The notes below the pieces were generated by a model, which ran no database searches, was not told the DNA's origin, and saw only the letters and a list, made by a program, of their open reading frames with translations. A DNA stretch of 19,915 nt from the NCBI GenBank assembly GCA_022865625.1, contig JALHTB010000057.1:1-19915 (forward strand). The letters run 5' to 3'. Numbering within the stretch: the stretch's first letter is position 1; each line of letters begins with the position of its first letter. The stretch is from Candidatus Bathyarchaeota archaeon (GTDB lineage: Archaea; Thermoproteota; Bathyarchaeia; 40CM-2-53-6; FEN-987). This document shows, one piece after another, positions 13,905 to 19,915 of the stretch. Made by a program: the position numbers and the translations under genes.

Positions 13905-14375
13905 CCGGCTCTGTTCGGTTGATGGCTGTTCGTTTCGGCTGTTCGGCATCGGCGGTTTGTTTCTTCCCCTCGGGCGAATTCTATAGATAGCGAGAATAAG
14001 CAGTGCAGTCCCGAGAACAACAGATACTGCCCCCGCCACCAATTGCGCATTCGCAATTCTTTCTAGCATGTGTACATCTTGCGGACACATGATTCTGAAG
14101 CTCATGCAAAACCTGTGAATCACCTGATCGAAGGTTCTTGACACGAAGATTCCGAAGTCTCCCCATTCTGGTCGAGATATCGCAGGGCCAGCCCCAGATG
14201 CTTCGGGATGAGTGTGGAGCCACGCCACTAGCCCTAAATTGTCCAGCCCAACTTGGAGTATTACTATTCCCGCACAGATGAAAAACGCCCCTACAACGAG
14301 AATAGCGACAGCTTCAAGAGTTGGCAGTACGAGCAAGCCCCGTCGGTCAATTCGACTCCGCCATGGCTTAGGCAT
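13887..14375 (-). CDS. Two-TM membrane protein, 162 aa
   Basis: ATG 14375 is preceded by AAGTGAGA, a usable ribosome site. A basic N-terminus (MPKPWRSRIDRRG) leads to TM1 (about 20-43: EAVAILVVGAFFICAGIVIL), a loop of about 65 residues with two Cys/His-containing parts, TM2 (about 110-131: VAGAVSVVLGTALLILAIY) and a basic, polar tail. The loop is probably outside the cell. No known domain is recognised. It is the third gene of the integrase-led minus-strand unit, so expression in the lysogen is plausible. Two-TM proteins of this kind could be superinfection exclusion factors or lysis proteins; nothing here decides. Confidence 0.65.
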   Translation of the reverse strand: MPKPWRSRIDRRGLLVLPTLEAVAILVVGAFFICAGIVILQVGLDNLGLVAWLHTHPEASGAGPAISRPEWGDFGIFVSRTFDQVIHRFCMSFRIMCPQDVHMLERIANAQLVAGAVSVVLGTALLILAIYRIRPRGRNKPPMPNSRNEQPSTEQSRSGDFE

Positions 14376-14428
14376 TGTTTTCTCACTTCGGCTTTTCTTT
14401 CCCCATAATAGGTAACCGATGGAAGTCT

Positions 14429-14641
14429 CTAATCGCTCAGAGCGTCAGAGCCGCCGAAACCGAACAAAAACCTTTGACCGCCGACTAGCGAACAGAGCCC
14501 AATGCGAACTTGTCCTAGAATATCAATCCACATGGAATCGTTCTGTACGACCGCGCTTGCAGCAGCTCCAGCTGGTTGAACCGTCATCAGGCACATGCCA
14601 GCGAACAACACAGTGATGAGAAGGATCCTGGACATCTTCAT
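14429..14641 (-). CDS. Small secreted or membrane-anchored peptide, 70 aa
   Basis: ATG 14639-14641 overlaps the integrase stop (ATGA). The product starts MKMSRILLITVLFAGMCLM and continues TVQPAGAAASA: a short basic start, a hydrophobic core and an Ala-rich cleavage region, i.e. a Sec signal peptide (predicted cut near residue 27-30). About 40 residues remain, with QNDSMWIDILGQVRIGLCSL and a Gly/Phe-rich part (RFLFGFGGSDALSD). It has one Cys in the mature part. The gene is translationally coupled to the integrase and precedes a two-TM gene, so it likely acts at the host surface (lysogenic conversion or exclusion). No family recognised. Confidence 0.6.
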   Translation of the reverse strand: MKMSRILLITVLFAGMCLMTVQPAGAAASAVVQNDSMWIDILGQVRIGLCSLVGGQRFLFGFGGSDALSD

Positions 14642-15798
14642 TTCGTGTTCTCACCTCCCCCAGTTGGCGTCGCTACTTGGAGTCCTGACGCGTCCTGGAG
14701 CATCTTAACCGCCAACTCGAGGTGCGCTACTTTGTGGCGTAGTTCTTCACGTTCCTTCGCGGACTGTTCATCTGTTACGGTTTGGCTGATTATGTTCAGG
14801 TATTTGGCAGCGATCTTCACATTCTCAAGCATGTACTCAGGCTCTAGGTCGGTGAATTTCTCATAGTTGAGTGGGTCGATGCTGTGGCCCATCCAATACT
14901 CTGCACATGTGAGGTCGAATCCGTCACGTTTGGCGAGACGTAGATGCGATCGCACGACATCGCGGAAGCCCTCATGTGGTCCTACACCACTCTTGACTCC
15001 TTTCACCGTCACAGGCCGATAGTGGAGACGTTCAGCGATTGTGCGGAATGCTGCCCGTATTGTGGCCTTGATGGGTGGGGTTCCGTTGTCTGTGAGAGCG
15101 GCGGCTTCGCCTTCCCGCTCTGGCCAGCCTCGCTCATTCGTGAAGTAGTCGCTCCAGGCTTTGAGTGCGTCATGATAGATGAATGTGTAGAATGACCGCG
15201 GGTTCCGTTTGCGAGCGGAGAAGTCAATCCTGAAAGGCTCATCGAGGCCCTTCTCTTTGAGATGCTTCACAAGCGGCAAAGCATACTTGAGGTTGAACCA
15301 TTTGAATCGTTCCAGGTCCATGAGGCCTTGCAGCATCGTCAAGAAGATCGCTGTGTTGCGTGGACCCGCGTGGAGGATGATGTTCCGGACTTGCTCGAAG
15401 GTAAGGTTTCCTTTGACCGGCTCTGTGGTCGGATGCGGCTGCCAATGAACCTGAGGGACCTCAACGTCGTTGTGGATGAAGAGGCTCCGCAAATGAGAGA
15501 CAGAACAGCGCATGCTCTTGTAGGTTCCACCCCGCCCCTGCACATACTGGACCATGAGCCGCGGCAAAATCAAACGCCCCCGCCCAACAGCATTCTCCTG
15601 GAACTCCAATAATGCGGAAGGCATCTTACCGCTCCATTCAGGCTTCGCCCAAAGCCACAGCAACCACTGACGAAAGTGGCTTCGATAGGCAGGCCGCGTC
15701 TCCTCATCAAGCCCCCCGAACCACCCGACAACACAGGATTCACAGAACGCCAGCTCGAGAGGCGACTCAGGCAGGACAGATTGAGCTCTTAACACCAT
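14638..15798 (-). CDS. int: Tyrosine recombinase / provirus integrase (archaeal type)
   Basis: The 386-residue protein has an N-terminal SAM-like core-binding region (about 30-125), then the catalytic domain (about 130-340) and a C-terminal coiled coil (about 344-372). Catalytic features: H275-E-G-F-R279 (HxxR), G304-H305 and a Tyr in DPLNYEKF (Y312), with AAKYLNIISQ following, a signature seen in archaeal integrases. The first active-site Arg is not obvious: the expected motif region is LQGLMDLERFKW (157-167), where the usual G-x-R is G-L-M; R164 is the only candidate. ATG 15798 lies about 27 bases after a TATA-like box and is probably leaderless. It directs integration and excision of the provirus. 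Confidence 0.85.
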   Translation of the reverse strand: MVLRAQSVLPESPLELAFCESCVVGWFGGLDEETRPAYRSHFRQWLLWLWAKPEWSGKMPSALLEFQENAVGRGRLILPRLMVQYVQGRGGTYKSMRCSVSHLRSLFIHNDVEVPQVHWQPHPTTEPVKGNLTFEQVRNIILHAGPRNTAIFLTMLQGLMDLERFKWFNLKYALPLVKHLKEKGLDEPFRIDFSARKRNPRSFYTFIYHDALKAWSDYFTNERGWPEREGEAAALTDNGTPPIKATIRAAFRTIAERLHYRPVTVKGVKSGVGPHEGFRDVVRSHLRLAKRDGFDLTCAEYWMGHSIDPLNYEKFTDLEPEYMLENVKIAAKYLNIISQTVTDEQSAKEREELRHKVAHLELAVKMLQDASGLQVATPTGGGENTK

Positions 15799-15821
15799 AA
15801 CCCCTACAAGTCAACAAGGGA

Positions 15822-15829
15822 ATACATAA
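15822..15829 (-). promoter_or_regulatory. TATA-like box of the integrase gene
   Basis: TTATGTAT on the minus strand is centred about 27 bases upstream of the integrase ATG (15798). This is the usual archaeal TATA-to-start distance, so transcription would begin at or near the start codon. The inverted repeat at 15827-15839 overlaps its upstream edge. Confidence 0.4.
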
Positions 15830-15839
15830 CGATTCGTTA
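15827..15839. promoter_or_regulatory. Perfect inverted repeat, candidate operator or attachment core
   Basis: TAACGA-T-TCGTTA is a perfect 6+1+6 inverted repeat in the 89-base spacer between integrase and host thiolase. It overlaps the upstream edge of the integrase TATA-like box, where archaeal repressors often bind, and lies within the stretch that must contain the right provirus end, so it could instead be a recombinase core site. Confidence 0.4.
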
Positions 15840-15841
15840 CC

Positions 15842-15849
15842 TTTTATCA
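15842..15849 (+). promoter_or_regulatory. TATA-like box of the thiolase operon
   Basis: TTTTATCA lies about 40 bases before ATG 15888; transcription would start near 15870, leaving a short leader with GAGGT (15876-15880) as ribosome site. Confidence 0.35.
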
Positions 15850-15889
15850 TAGAACACATTCACCAGTCCAGTTTCGAGGTAGAACACAT
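15850..15889 (+). repeat. Direct repeat TAGAACACAT flanking 20 bases
   Basis: TAGAACACAT occurs at 15850-15859 and again at 15880-15889, start-to-start 30 bases (close to three helical turns). The second copy contains the first two bases of the thiolase start codon. It is a candidate regulator site or attachment-site element at the provirus junction. Confidence 0.35.
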
Positions 15890-17168
15890 GAGAAAAGTCG
15901 CCGTTGTCGCTGGCGGCATCTCCCGATACGAAAAACCAAGACACGAAACGCAGGAAGAGATGGTCGCCCAAGCAATGAAAGAGGCTCTCCAAGACACTCC
16001 CAATCTATCGATCTCTGACATAGACAATCACGTCTGTTCGTACTTCAGTGACCACTTCGAGCAGCAACTTGCGTTTTCTTGGATAATAAATGATTATCTC
16101 GGGTTGGCTCCGAAACCTGTGTTCAGGGTTGAGAACGGTGGGGCCGGACCCGGTACGGCAATACGAACTGCGTGGGCGTTGGTAGCATCTGGTCTATCCG
16201 ACATTTGCCTTGTAAGCGGCTTCGAGAAACAAGGAGAGGTTTCGTCAGCAAAGGCAAACGAATTCATCGCACTGGCAAGTGACACAGACTTCGACTTTCC
16301 TGTCGGCGGCTATTATACCGGCTACTATGCCGCGATGGAGGCACGTCACATGTACCTGTACGGCGAGACCGAGGAGGACCTAGCAATGATTGCGGTGAAG
16401 AACCGGAACTATAGCCTCGACAATCCCTATGCACAGTGGCCTGTCGAATGCGGAGGAAAGAAGATTACCGTTGATGACGTTCTCTCGTCTCGCCTGATTG
16501 CTTGGCCCCTGAAAGTTCTTGATTGCTGTCTACTGAGCGAAGGAGCAAGCGTAATCGTGCTGGCGTCTCAGAAATACGCCAAGAAGATCACTGACACGCC
16601 CGTCTGGATAACGGGAGTTGGACTCGGAAGTGATATGATGAGACCCGGCGATAGGCCGGACAACCCAGGCTTCCACGGAATGTTCCCAAGTGAGGCACGC
16701 GCATATCCCAAGTATGCGCTGAAACCCCGCGAACCCTACCCGGAAATGACCAATTTCGGAGCCTGCAAGGTTGCGGCTAGAACAGCATACAAGATGGCAG
16801 GAATCAAGAACCCACTCAAGGAAATCGACATTGTAGAGATACATGACGCATACGATTCCAGTGAACTCCAGACCTACGAAGACCTGGACTTCTGCAAGAG
16901 AGGCGAAGGCAAGACACTCATCAGAGAGGGCCAAAGCTACGTGGACGGCGAAATCCCAGTCAACGTAAGTGGTGGGTTGGAAGGGTTTGGTCACCCTGTC
17001 GGGTCAACGGCAATCGGGCAAACAGTTGAACTCTTCTGGCAACTGAGACAAGAGATCGGAAAGAAGCACAAAAGCGACGCGACTCAGGTTAAGGGCGCAC
17101 AAGTCGGCCTCAACCATAGCCACGCAGGCACCGGCACAGCAATCTCTGTCATGATCATGGAGAGGTGA
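15888..17168 (+). CDS. Thiolase-superfamily protein lacking the nucleophilic Cys
   Basis: The 426-residue protein belongs to the SCP2/archaeal acetyl-CoA acetyltransferase type of thiolase fold. Motifs: FRVENGGAGPGTAIRTA (79-95), EIHDAYDSSEL (318-327) with EDLDFCKRGEG, NVSGGLEGFGHPVG (359-372, H369) and LNHSHAGTGTA (408-418). In thiolase B of this window the first motif reads FRTEAACASSG with C91; here the aligned residue is Gly85, so no acyl-enzyme can form on that Cys. HDCF in B is HDAY here. The GHP His is kept. Ltp2-type aldolases of this fold, which work with DUF35 partners, also lack the Cys, so a retro-aldolase or acyl-CoA binding subunit role is possible. A DUF35 gene follows 5 bases downstream. 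Confidence 0.85.
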   Translation: MRKVAVVAGGISRYEKPRHETQEEMVAQAMKEALQDTPNLSISDIDNHVCSYFSDHFEQQLAFSWIINDYLGLAPKPVFRVENGGAGPGTAIRTAWALVASGLSDICLVSGFEKQGEVSSAKANEFIALASDTDFDFPVGGYYTGYYAAMEARHMYLYGETEEDLAMIAVKNRNYSLDNPYAQWPVECGGKKITVDDVLSSRLIAWPLKVLDCCLLSEGASVIVLASQKYAKKITDTPVWITGVGLGSDMMRPGDRPDNPGFHGMFPSEARAYPKYALKPREPYPEMTNFGACKVAARTAYKMAGIKNPLKEIDIVEIHDAYDSSELQTYEDLDFCKRGEGKTLIREGQSYVDGEIPVNVSGGLEGFGHPVGSTAIGQTVELFWQLRQEIGKKHKSDATQVKGAQVGLNHSHAGTGTAISVMIMER

Positions 17169-17173
17169 GATGA

Positions 17174-17839
17174 ATGCAGCCTGACAAAGTCATCAAGGAG
17201 AAGAAGCCTGACAAGAAATGGGCTGAATGGGGCCGCCTTGGCAGATGGAACGTCGTCGGCTACAAGATCATTGAAGGCAACAAAGGTCACAGGCCTGACA
17301 AACTCGAAAGGGCACGCTACATGCTCGTCAACCGGCCATGGGACGTAATGTACGAACACAGCTACGGGCTGGTCTCCAAGTTCTTCGAGGGACTCATGGA
17401 GAAGAGACTGTTTGGAACCAAGTGTCCGAAATGCGGAGATGTCTTCTGTCCACCCAGGGCACATTGCTGGAGGAACAAGTGCAAGCTCGTTGAGACGCAG
17501 TGGATAGAGATGCCGATGCGTGGCATGCTTCACTGCTTCACTGTTCTTGGCTTTGCTGGCGAGGCGTTTCTGGCCGACCTACCGTTCATACTTGCATATG
17601 TTCGGGTTGAAGGAGCGAACACACTGATCGCAGGGCGTCTCGTGGGTATGGAACCAGAGGATGTCGAATGCGATATGAGTGTCGAGATCAGATTCGTTGA
17701 GCAGCCAACCGGCACTCCAATGGACATCTTCTTTGTACCCTCAGGTCCACCCTTGGGAAGACGATCCGAGGAAGAAAAAGCACGGATGAGAAAACAACTG
17801 GAACCGATACGGAGCTGGGTCAAGGAACGATTCGGGTAA
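17174..17839 (+). CDS. DUF35 zinc-ribbon/OB-fold protein, acyl-CoA-associated (long form)
   Basis: ATG 17174 follows GAGGTGAG (17163 region) and starts 5 bases after thiolase A. The 221 residues have an unusual N-terminal extension of about 65 residues rich in Lys/Trp (KPDKKWAEWGRLGRWNVVGY), then the DUF35 helix (LVSKFFEGLMEKRLFGTKC), a rubredoxin-like zinc ribbon (C84-x2-C87, C98-x4-C103; extra C92) and an OB fold with LHCFTVLGF and LIAGRLVGM, ending in a charged helix. DUF35 proteins bridge thiolase and partner enzymes and pass acyl-CoA between active sites. The spacing C98-x4-C103 differs from the usual CxxC. Usual family members have about 130-150 residues, so the extension is special to this copy. 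Confidence 0.8.
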   Translation: MQPDKVIKEKKPDKKWAEWGRLGRWNVVGYKIIEGNKGHRPDKLERARYMLVNRPWDVMYEHSYGLVSKFFEGLMEKRLFGTKCPKCGDVFCPPRAHCWRNKCKLVETQWIEMPMRGMLHCFTVLGFAGEAFLADLPFILAYVRVEGANTLIAGRLVGMEPEDVECDMSVEIRFVEQPTGTPMDIFFVPSGPPLGRRSEEEKARMRKQLEPIRSWVKERFG

Positions 17840-17930
17840 GGTGCTTGGAAGCAGTAGACTCTTGGCAGAAGTTATTAGGCAAGTCAAAACGATCACCTGC
17901 CGCATTGGCAAACGACCGTTGACTGAATAG

Positions 17931-19112
17931 GTGAGGATCACGGCTAAGCCACTTGCAAGCATAGTCTCCGCCGGCGTTACGAAATTCGGCGTAAGAGAAG
18001 GACTGTATAATCGAGAGCTGTTCGTCGAAGCCGCTCAGGAAGCATTCCAGAGATGCCCCGACCTCTCGCCCAAGAAAGACATAGACGGACTCTTCGTTGG
18101 ACAGATGAGTGAGTCATATGAGCATCAAGCGCACGTCGCGCCAATGATTGCTGATTGGCTGGGCCTCCTGCCCATCCCTGCGTTCCGTACTGAAGCGGCT
18201 TGCGCATCATCAGGTGTCGCGATGAGATGCGCGATCTACGCGATCCAATCCGGAATGCATGACATAGTTCTTGTTGGGGGCGTCGAGAAGATGACGCACC
18301 TTCGGACAGCAGCCGTGACTGAGATACTCGGTATGGCTTCTGACTATCCTTTCGAGCAGTGGCATGGAATCTCATTTCCCGCGATATTTGCTATGATGGC
18401 CACGGCCCACATGAACAAGTACGGAACCACACAAGAGCAGCTCGCCAAAGTCGCCGTCAAGAATCATGAGAACGGAGTACTCAACCCGAAGGCACACTTC
18501 CAGAAGAGCATAACAATCGACGATGTTCTCAAATCCCGAACAGTTGCCTGGCCACTGAAGCTCTACGATTGTTCACCCATATCTGACGGTGCAAGCTGTC
18601 TCGTGCTCACAAAACCAAGACTGGCGCGGAAGTTCACCGACACCCCCGTACATATTGTGGGATCATCTCAGGCACAAGACACTCTTGGCCTCTTCGAAAG
18701 AGAGGACATCACGACCATGAACGTTACGAAGCTAGCAGCGAAGAAGGCATACGAAATGGCTCGTGTCCGACCTAAGGAAATCGATGTGTCTGAAGTGCAC
18801 GACTGTTTCACAATCGCGGAGATCATGGCCTACGAGGCTCTGGATTTCTGCAAACCCGGCGAAGGTGGGAAGCTGATTGATGAGGGCGTCACGAGACTTG
18901 GCGGGAGGATACCAGTGAACACAAGTGGTGGATTGAAGGCCAAGGGTCATCCGGTAGGAGCAACTGGAACTGCTCAAGCCTGCGAAATCTATCTTCAGCT
19001 AACAGGTCAAGCTGGGAAACGCCAAGTGAAAGGGGCCGAGATCGGGTTGACTTCTAACATCGGCGGCTCAGCGGCCACCGGCGTAGTGCAGATCTATCGT
19101 AGAGGTGGCTAG
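17931..19112 (+). CDS. Thiolase (acetyl-CoA acetyltransferase-like), catalytic Cys present
   Basis: The 393-residue protein starts at GTG 17931, 91 bases after the previous gene; there is no clear ribosome site and I see no other feature in that spacer. Catalytic features: TEAACASSG with C91, EVHDCF (289-293, H290), NTSGGLKAKGHPVGATG with H340, and LTSNIGGSAATG. These fit the archaeal acetyl-CoA acetyltransferase/SCP2 thiolase group that condenses or cleaves acyl-CoA. It overlaps nothing but is followed by its DUF35 partner one base downstream. In several archaea such thiolase-DUF35 pairs join HMG-CoA synthase to start the mevalonate pathway; no HMG-CoA synthase is in this window, so beta-oxidation or another acyl-CoA route is just as likely. 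Confidence 0.9.
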   Translation: MRITAKPLASIVSAGVTKFGVREGLYNRELFVEAAQEAFQRCPDLSPKKDIDGLFVGQMSESYEHQAHVAPMIADWLGLLPIPAFRTEAACASSGVAMRCAIYAIQSGMHDIVLVGGVEKMTHLRTAAVTEILGMASDYPFEQWHGISFPAIFAMMATAHMNKYGTTQEQLAKVAVKNHENGVLNPKAHFQKSITIDDVLKSRTVAWPLKLYDCSPISDGASCLVLTKPRLARKFTDTPVHIVGSSQAQDTLGLFEREDITTMNVTKLAAKKAYEMARVRPKEIDVSEVHDCFTIAEIMAYEALDFCKPGEGGKLIDEGVTRLGGRIPVNTSGGLKAKGHPVGATGTAQACEIYLQLTGQAGKRQVKGAEIGLTSNIGGSAATGVVQIYRRGG

Positions 19113-19113
19113 A

Positions 19114-19512
19114 ATGACGCTCGCTCCGCCCCCGACAATAGAGAGCTTCTACAAGTTCTGCGCAGACAGGAAACTGATGGGAGTGAGATGCAACCGATGC
19201 AAGAAAGTCACTGTTCCGCCTCGCAGCCTCTGCTCCCACTGCGGACACTCAGACCTATCTTGGACAGAACTACAGGGCAAATGTCGGCTCGTGACCTACA
19301 CTGTGATACATCTGCCGCCTACTCAGTTTCAAGCATTCGCTCCGTACGCGGTTGGCATCGTTGAATTTGCTGAAGGAGCCAGGCTGCCCGGAATGATAAG
19401 GAATGTTGCGTTCGAAAACCTCAAGATTGATATGGAATTACAGACTGACTTCGAGACGACTACTCCGCAGGAATGGCCTCAGTGGCCACGCTATTTCTTC
19501 AAGCAACCATGA
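19114..19512 (+). CDS. DUF35 zinc-ribbon/OB-fold protein (standard form)
   Basis: ATG 19114 is chosen because AGAGGTGG (19101-19108) forms the ribosome site; an in-frame GTG at 19105 lies within it. The 132 residues show the family layout: helix (IESFYKFCADRKLM), zinc ribbon C26-x2-C29...C40-x2-C43 (CNRCKK, LCSHCG), then an OB fold with RLVTYTVIHLPP, PYAVGIVEF and ARLPGMI. It presumably forms the bridging subunit for thiolase B. The gene is the last of the thiolase cluster. Its stop is about 60 bases from the end of the TnpB element, which points toward it. Confidence 0.85.
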   Translation: MTLAPPPTIESFYKFCADRKLMGVRCNRCKKVTVPPRSLCSHCGHSDLSWTELQGKCRLVTYTVIHLPPTQFQAFAPYAVGIVEFAEGARLPGMIRNVAFENLKIDMELQTDFETTTPQEWPQWPRYFFKQP

Positions 19513-19574
19513 ATCGTTGCTCGAACGCTGCAGCTAGCGACTGAAGAAGAGAGCGATGTCGGGGAAGGCTCACA

Positions 19575-19773
19575 TTGATTCTCTCCGCGACTGAAGTCGG
19601 GAGATTCATGCTTCCACTCCGGTCCTCTTCGCTTGGGTGGGCATTCCGTTGTTGCGGTTCCACCTGCATCCATCCCAGTGTAGAAGCATAGGCCAAACCA
19701 TTGGCCTGACGGCGTACCCGCCGTAGCGAGCCGCCATATTCACAATGCCTCTGCTTACTCGAACCTGCCCCGC
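19575..19773 (-). ncRNA. Probable omega (reRNA) guide RNA scaffold of TnpB
   Basis: The transcript would run from about 19773 down past 19583 into flanking DNA. Visible hairpins: CGGCG-GGTA-CGCCG (19708-19721 region), AGGCCAA-TGGT-TTGGCCT (about 19689-19706), GGTGG...CCACC near 19630-19655, and the end stem CTCC-CGAC-TTCA-GTCG-C-GGAG (19583-19603). TnpB guide RNAs take their guide from the sequence immediately beyond this terminal stem, here reading minus-strand bases just below about 19578. Confidence 0.6.
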
Positions 19774-19914
19774 CTATTTTCGGTTGGGAGCCTTATTCGA
19801 GTCTTCGGACATCTCAACCACATCTGAGCCTACTGTCCCTTCCGGGATTGTCTCATTCGGCCCAGCAGATCCGGTGTGTGCCAGACATTTAAGCTGCAAG
19901 GGCTCGCTTACTCC
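19774..19914 (-). CDS. tnpB: C-terminal tail of a TnpB-like protein (partial)
   Basis: An open frame enters at the right edge and ends with TAG 19774-19776. It encodes about 46 residues (including LKCLAHTGSAGPNETIPEG and a basic end NKAPNRK). This is too short to show the RuvC or zinc-finger motifs, which would lie outside the window. Identification rests on its orientation and its place directly before the guide-RNA-like structure and element end. C-terminal tails of TnpB proteins are variable, so the sequence neither supports nor denies it strongly. Confidence 0.4.
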   Translation of the reverse strand, partial: GVSEPLQLKCLAHTGSAGPNETIPEGTVGSDVVEMSEDSNKAPNRK

Positions 19915-19915
19915 A

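Larger units (their letters stand above)
1..15850. mobile_element. Tailed provirus of an archaeon (right part; left end outside window)
   Basis: The block holds, in tailed-virus order, a gp6-like head-tail connector, tail terminator-like protein, gp10-like protein, tail tube, frameshifted tail chaperone, tape measure, baseplate hub and tail-tip proteins. It ends with a tyrosine integrase reading inward from the edge. Capsid, portal and terminase genes are not in the window and should lie to the left. The right boundary must fall between the integrase start (15798) and the host thiolase start (15888); 15850 is a placeholder. No tRNA is present at this junction, so the attachment site is intergenic or at the 5' end of the thiolase gene. 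Confidence 0.85.
19575..19915 (-). mobile_element. IS200/IS605-family element, transposase-side end (partial)
   Basis: On the minus strand the region ends with GAATCTCCCGACTTCAGTCG then CGGAGAGAATCAA. A stem CTCC-CGAC with loop TTCA (19583-19603) followed by a TCAA-type end closely matches the right end of IS605-group elements such as ISDra2. Upstream lies a structured stretch of about 200 bases and a partial reading frame running to the window edge. There is no target duplication, as expected for this group. The end lies about 60 bases from the DUF35 stop codon, without gene damage. Confidence 0.65.

Noticed and set aside
16530..16994. 154-codon minus-strand frame in thiolase A
   Set aside because: Antisense shadow of a conserved enzyme gene.
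19499..19696. Minus-strand frame of 65 codons through the element end
   Set aside because: It crosses the terminal stem and element boundary and is stopped upstream at about 19795; better explained as guide RNA sequence.
19750..19775. GGTTCGAGT on the minus strand, like a tRNA T-loop
   Set aside because: No 5-bp T stem, anticodon arm or acceptor stem can be formed around it.

Overview
The window joins two regions. Positions 1 to about 15,850 are the tail half of an integrated tailed virus (provirus) of what is most likely an archaeon. From 15,888 on there is host chromosome carrying two thiolase/DUF35 gene pairs, followed by the end of an IS200/IS605-type (TnpB) element cut by the right edge. 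Archaeal origin is inferred from the integrase type (C-terminal HExxR, GH and LNIIS motifs), the thiolase plus DUF35 pairs, TATA-like boxes about 27 bp upstream of a leaderless start, and frequent GTG/TTG starts behind GGAGG-type ribosome sites. I cannot fix the lineage; an uncultured mesophilic archaeon fits. No tRNA, rRNA or CRISPR array was found.

Provirus layout: (1) 1-2,895, a cluster of very small genes, a coiled-coil repeat fibre, a six-bladed kelch-like propeller and a BppU-like protein, all on the + strand and mostly overlapping by 4 bases. (2) 2,892-6,786, the neck and tail-tube module: head-tail connector, tail terminator-like, HK97 gp10-like, tail tube, and a tail assembly chaperone with a probable +1 programmed frameshift. 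This module is interrupted by three small minus-strand genes and one possible remnant, plus one + strand gene of unknown role (a moron-like island). (3) 6,791-13,904, tape measure, baseplate hub with an Ig-like insert, and tail-tip/fibre proteins, one with an N-terminal multi-zinc-ribbon. (4) 13,887-15,798, a minus-strand set of integrase, secreted peptide and two-TM membrane protein. Capsid, portal and terminase genes would lie left of the window.

The tape measure gene appears broken at its 5' end. A strong ribosome site and TTG start lead into the typical N-terminus, which meets a TAG after 16 codons and needs a further one-base shift to join the 757-codon body. The provirus may therefore be decaying, or the assembly may carry errors, or the region is recoded.

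Host part: thiolase A (15,888-17,168) has Gly where the nucleophilic Cys should be, and thiolase B (17,931-19,112) keeps the Cys. Each is followed by its own DUF35 zinc-ribbon/OB protein. Such pairs form acyl-CoA-handling complexes. The Cys-less one could be an aldolase (Ltp2-like) or a structural subunit, not a true thiolase.
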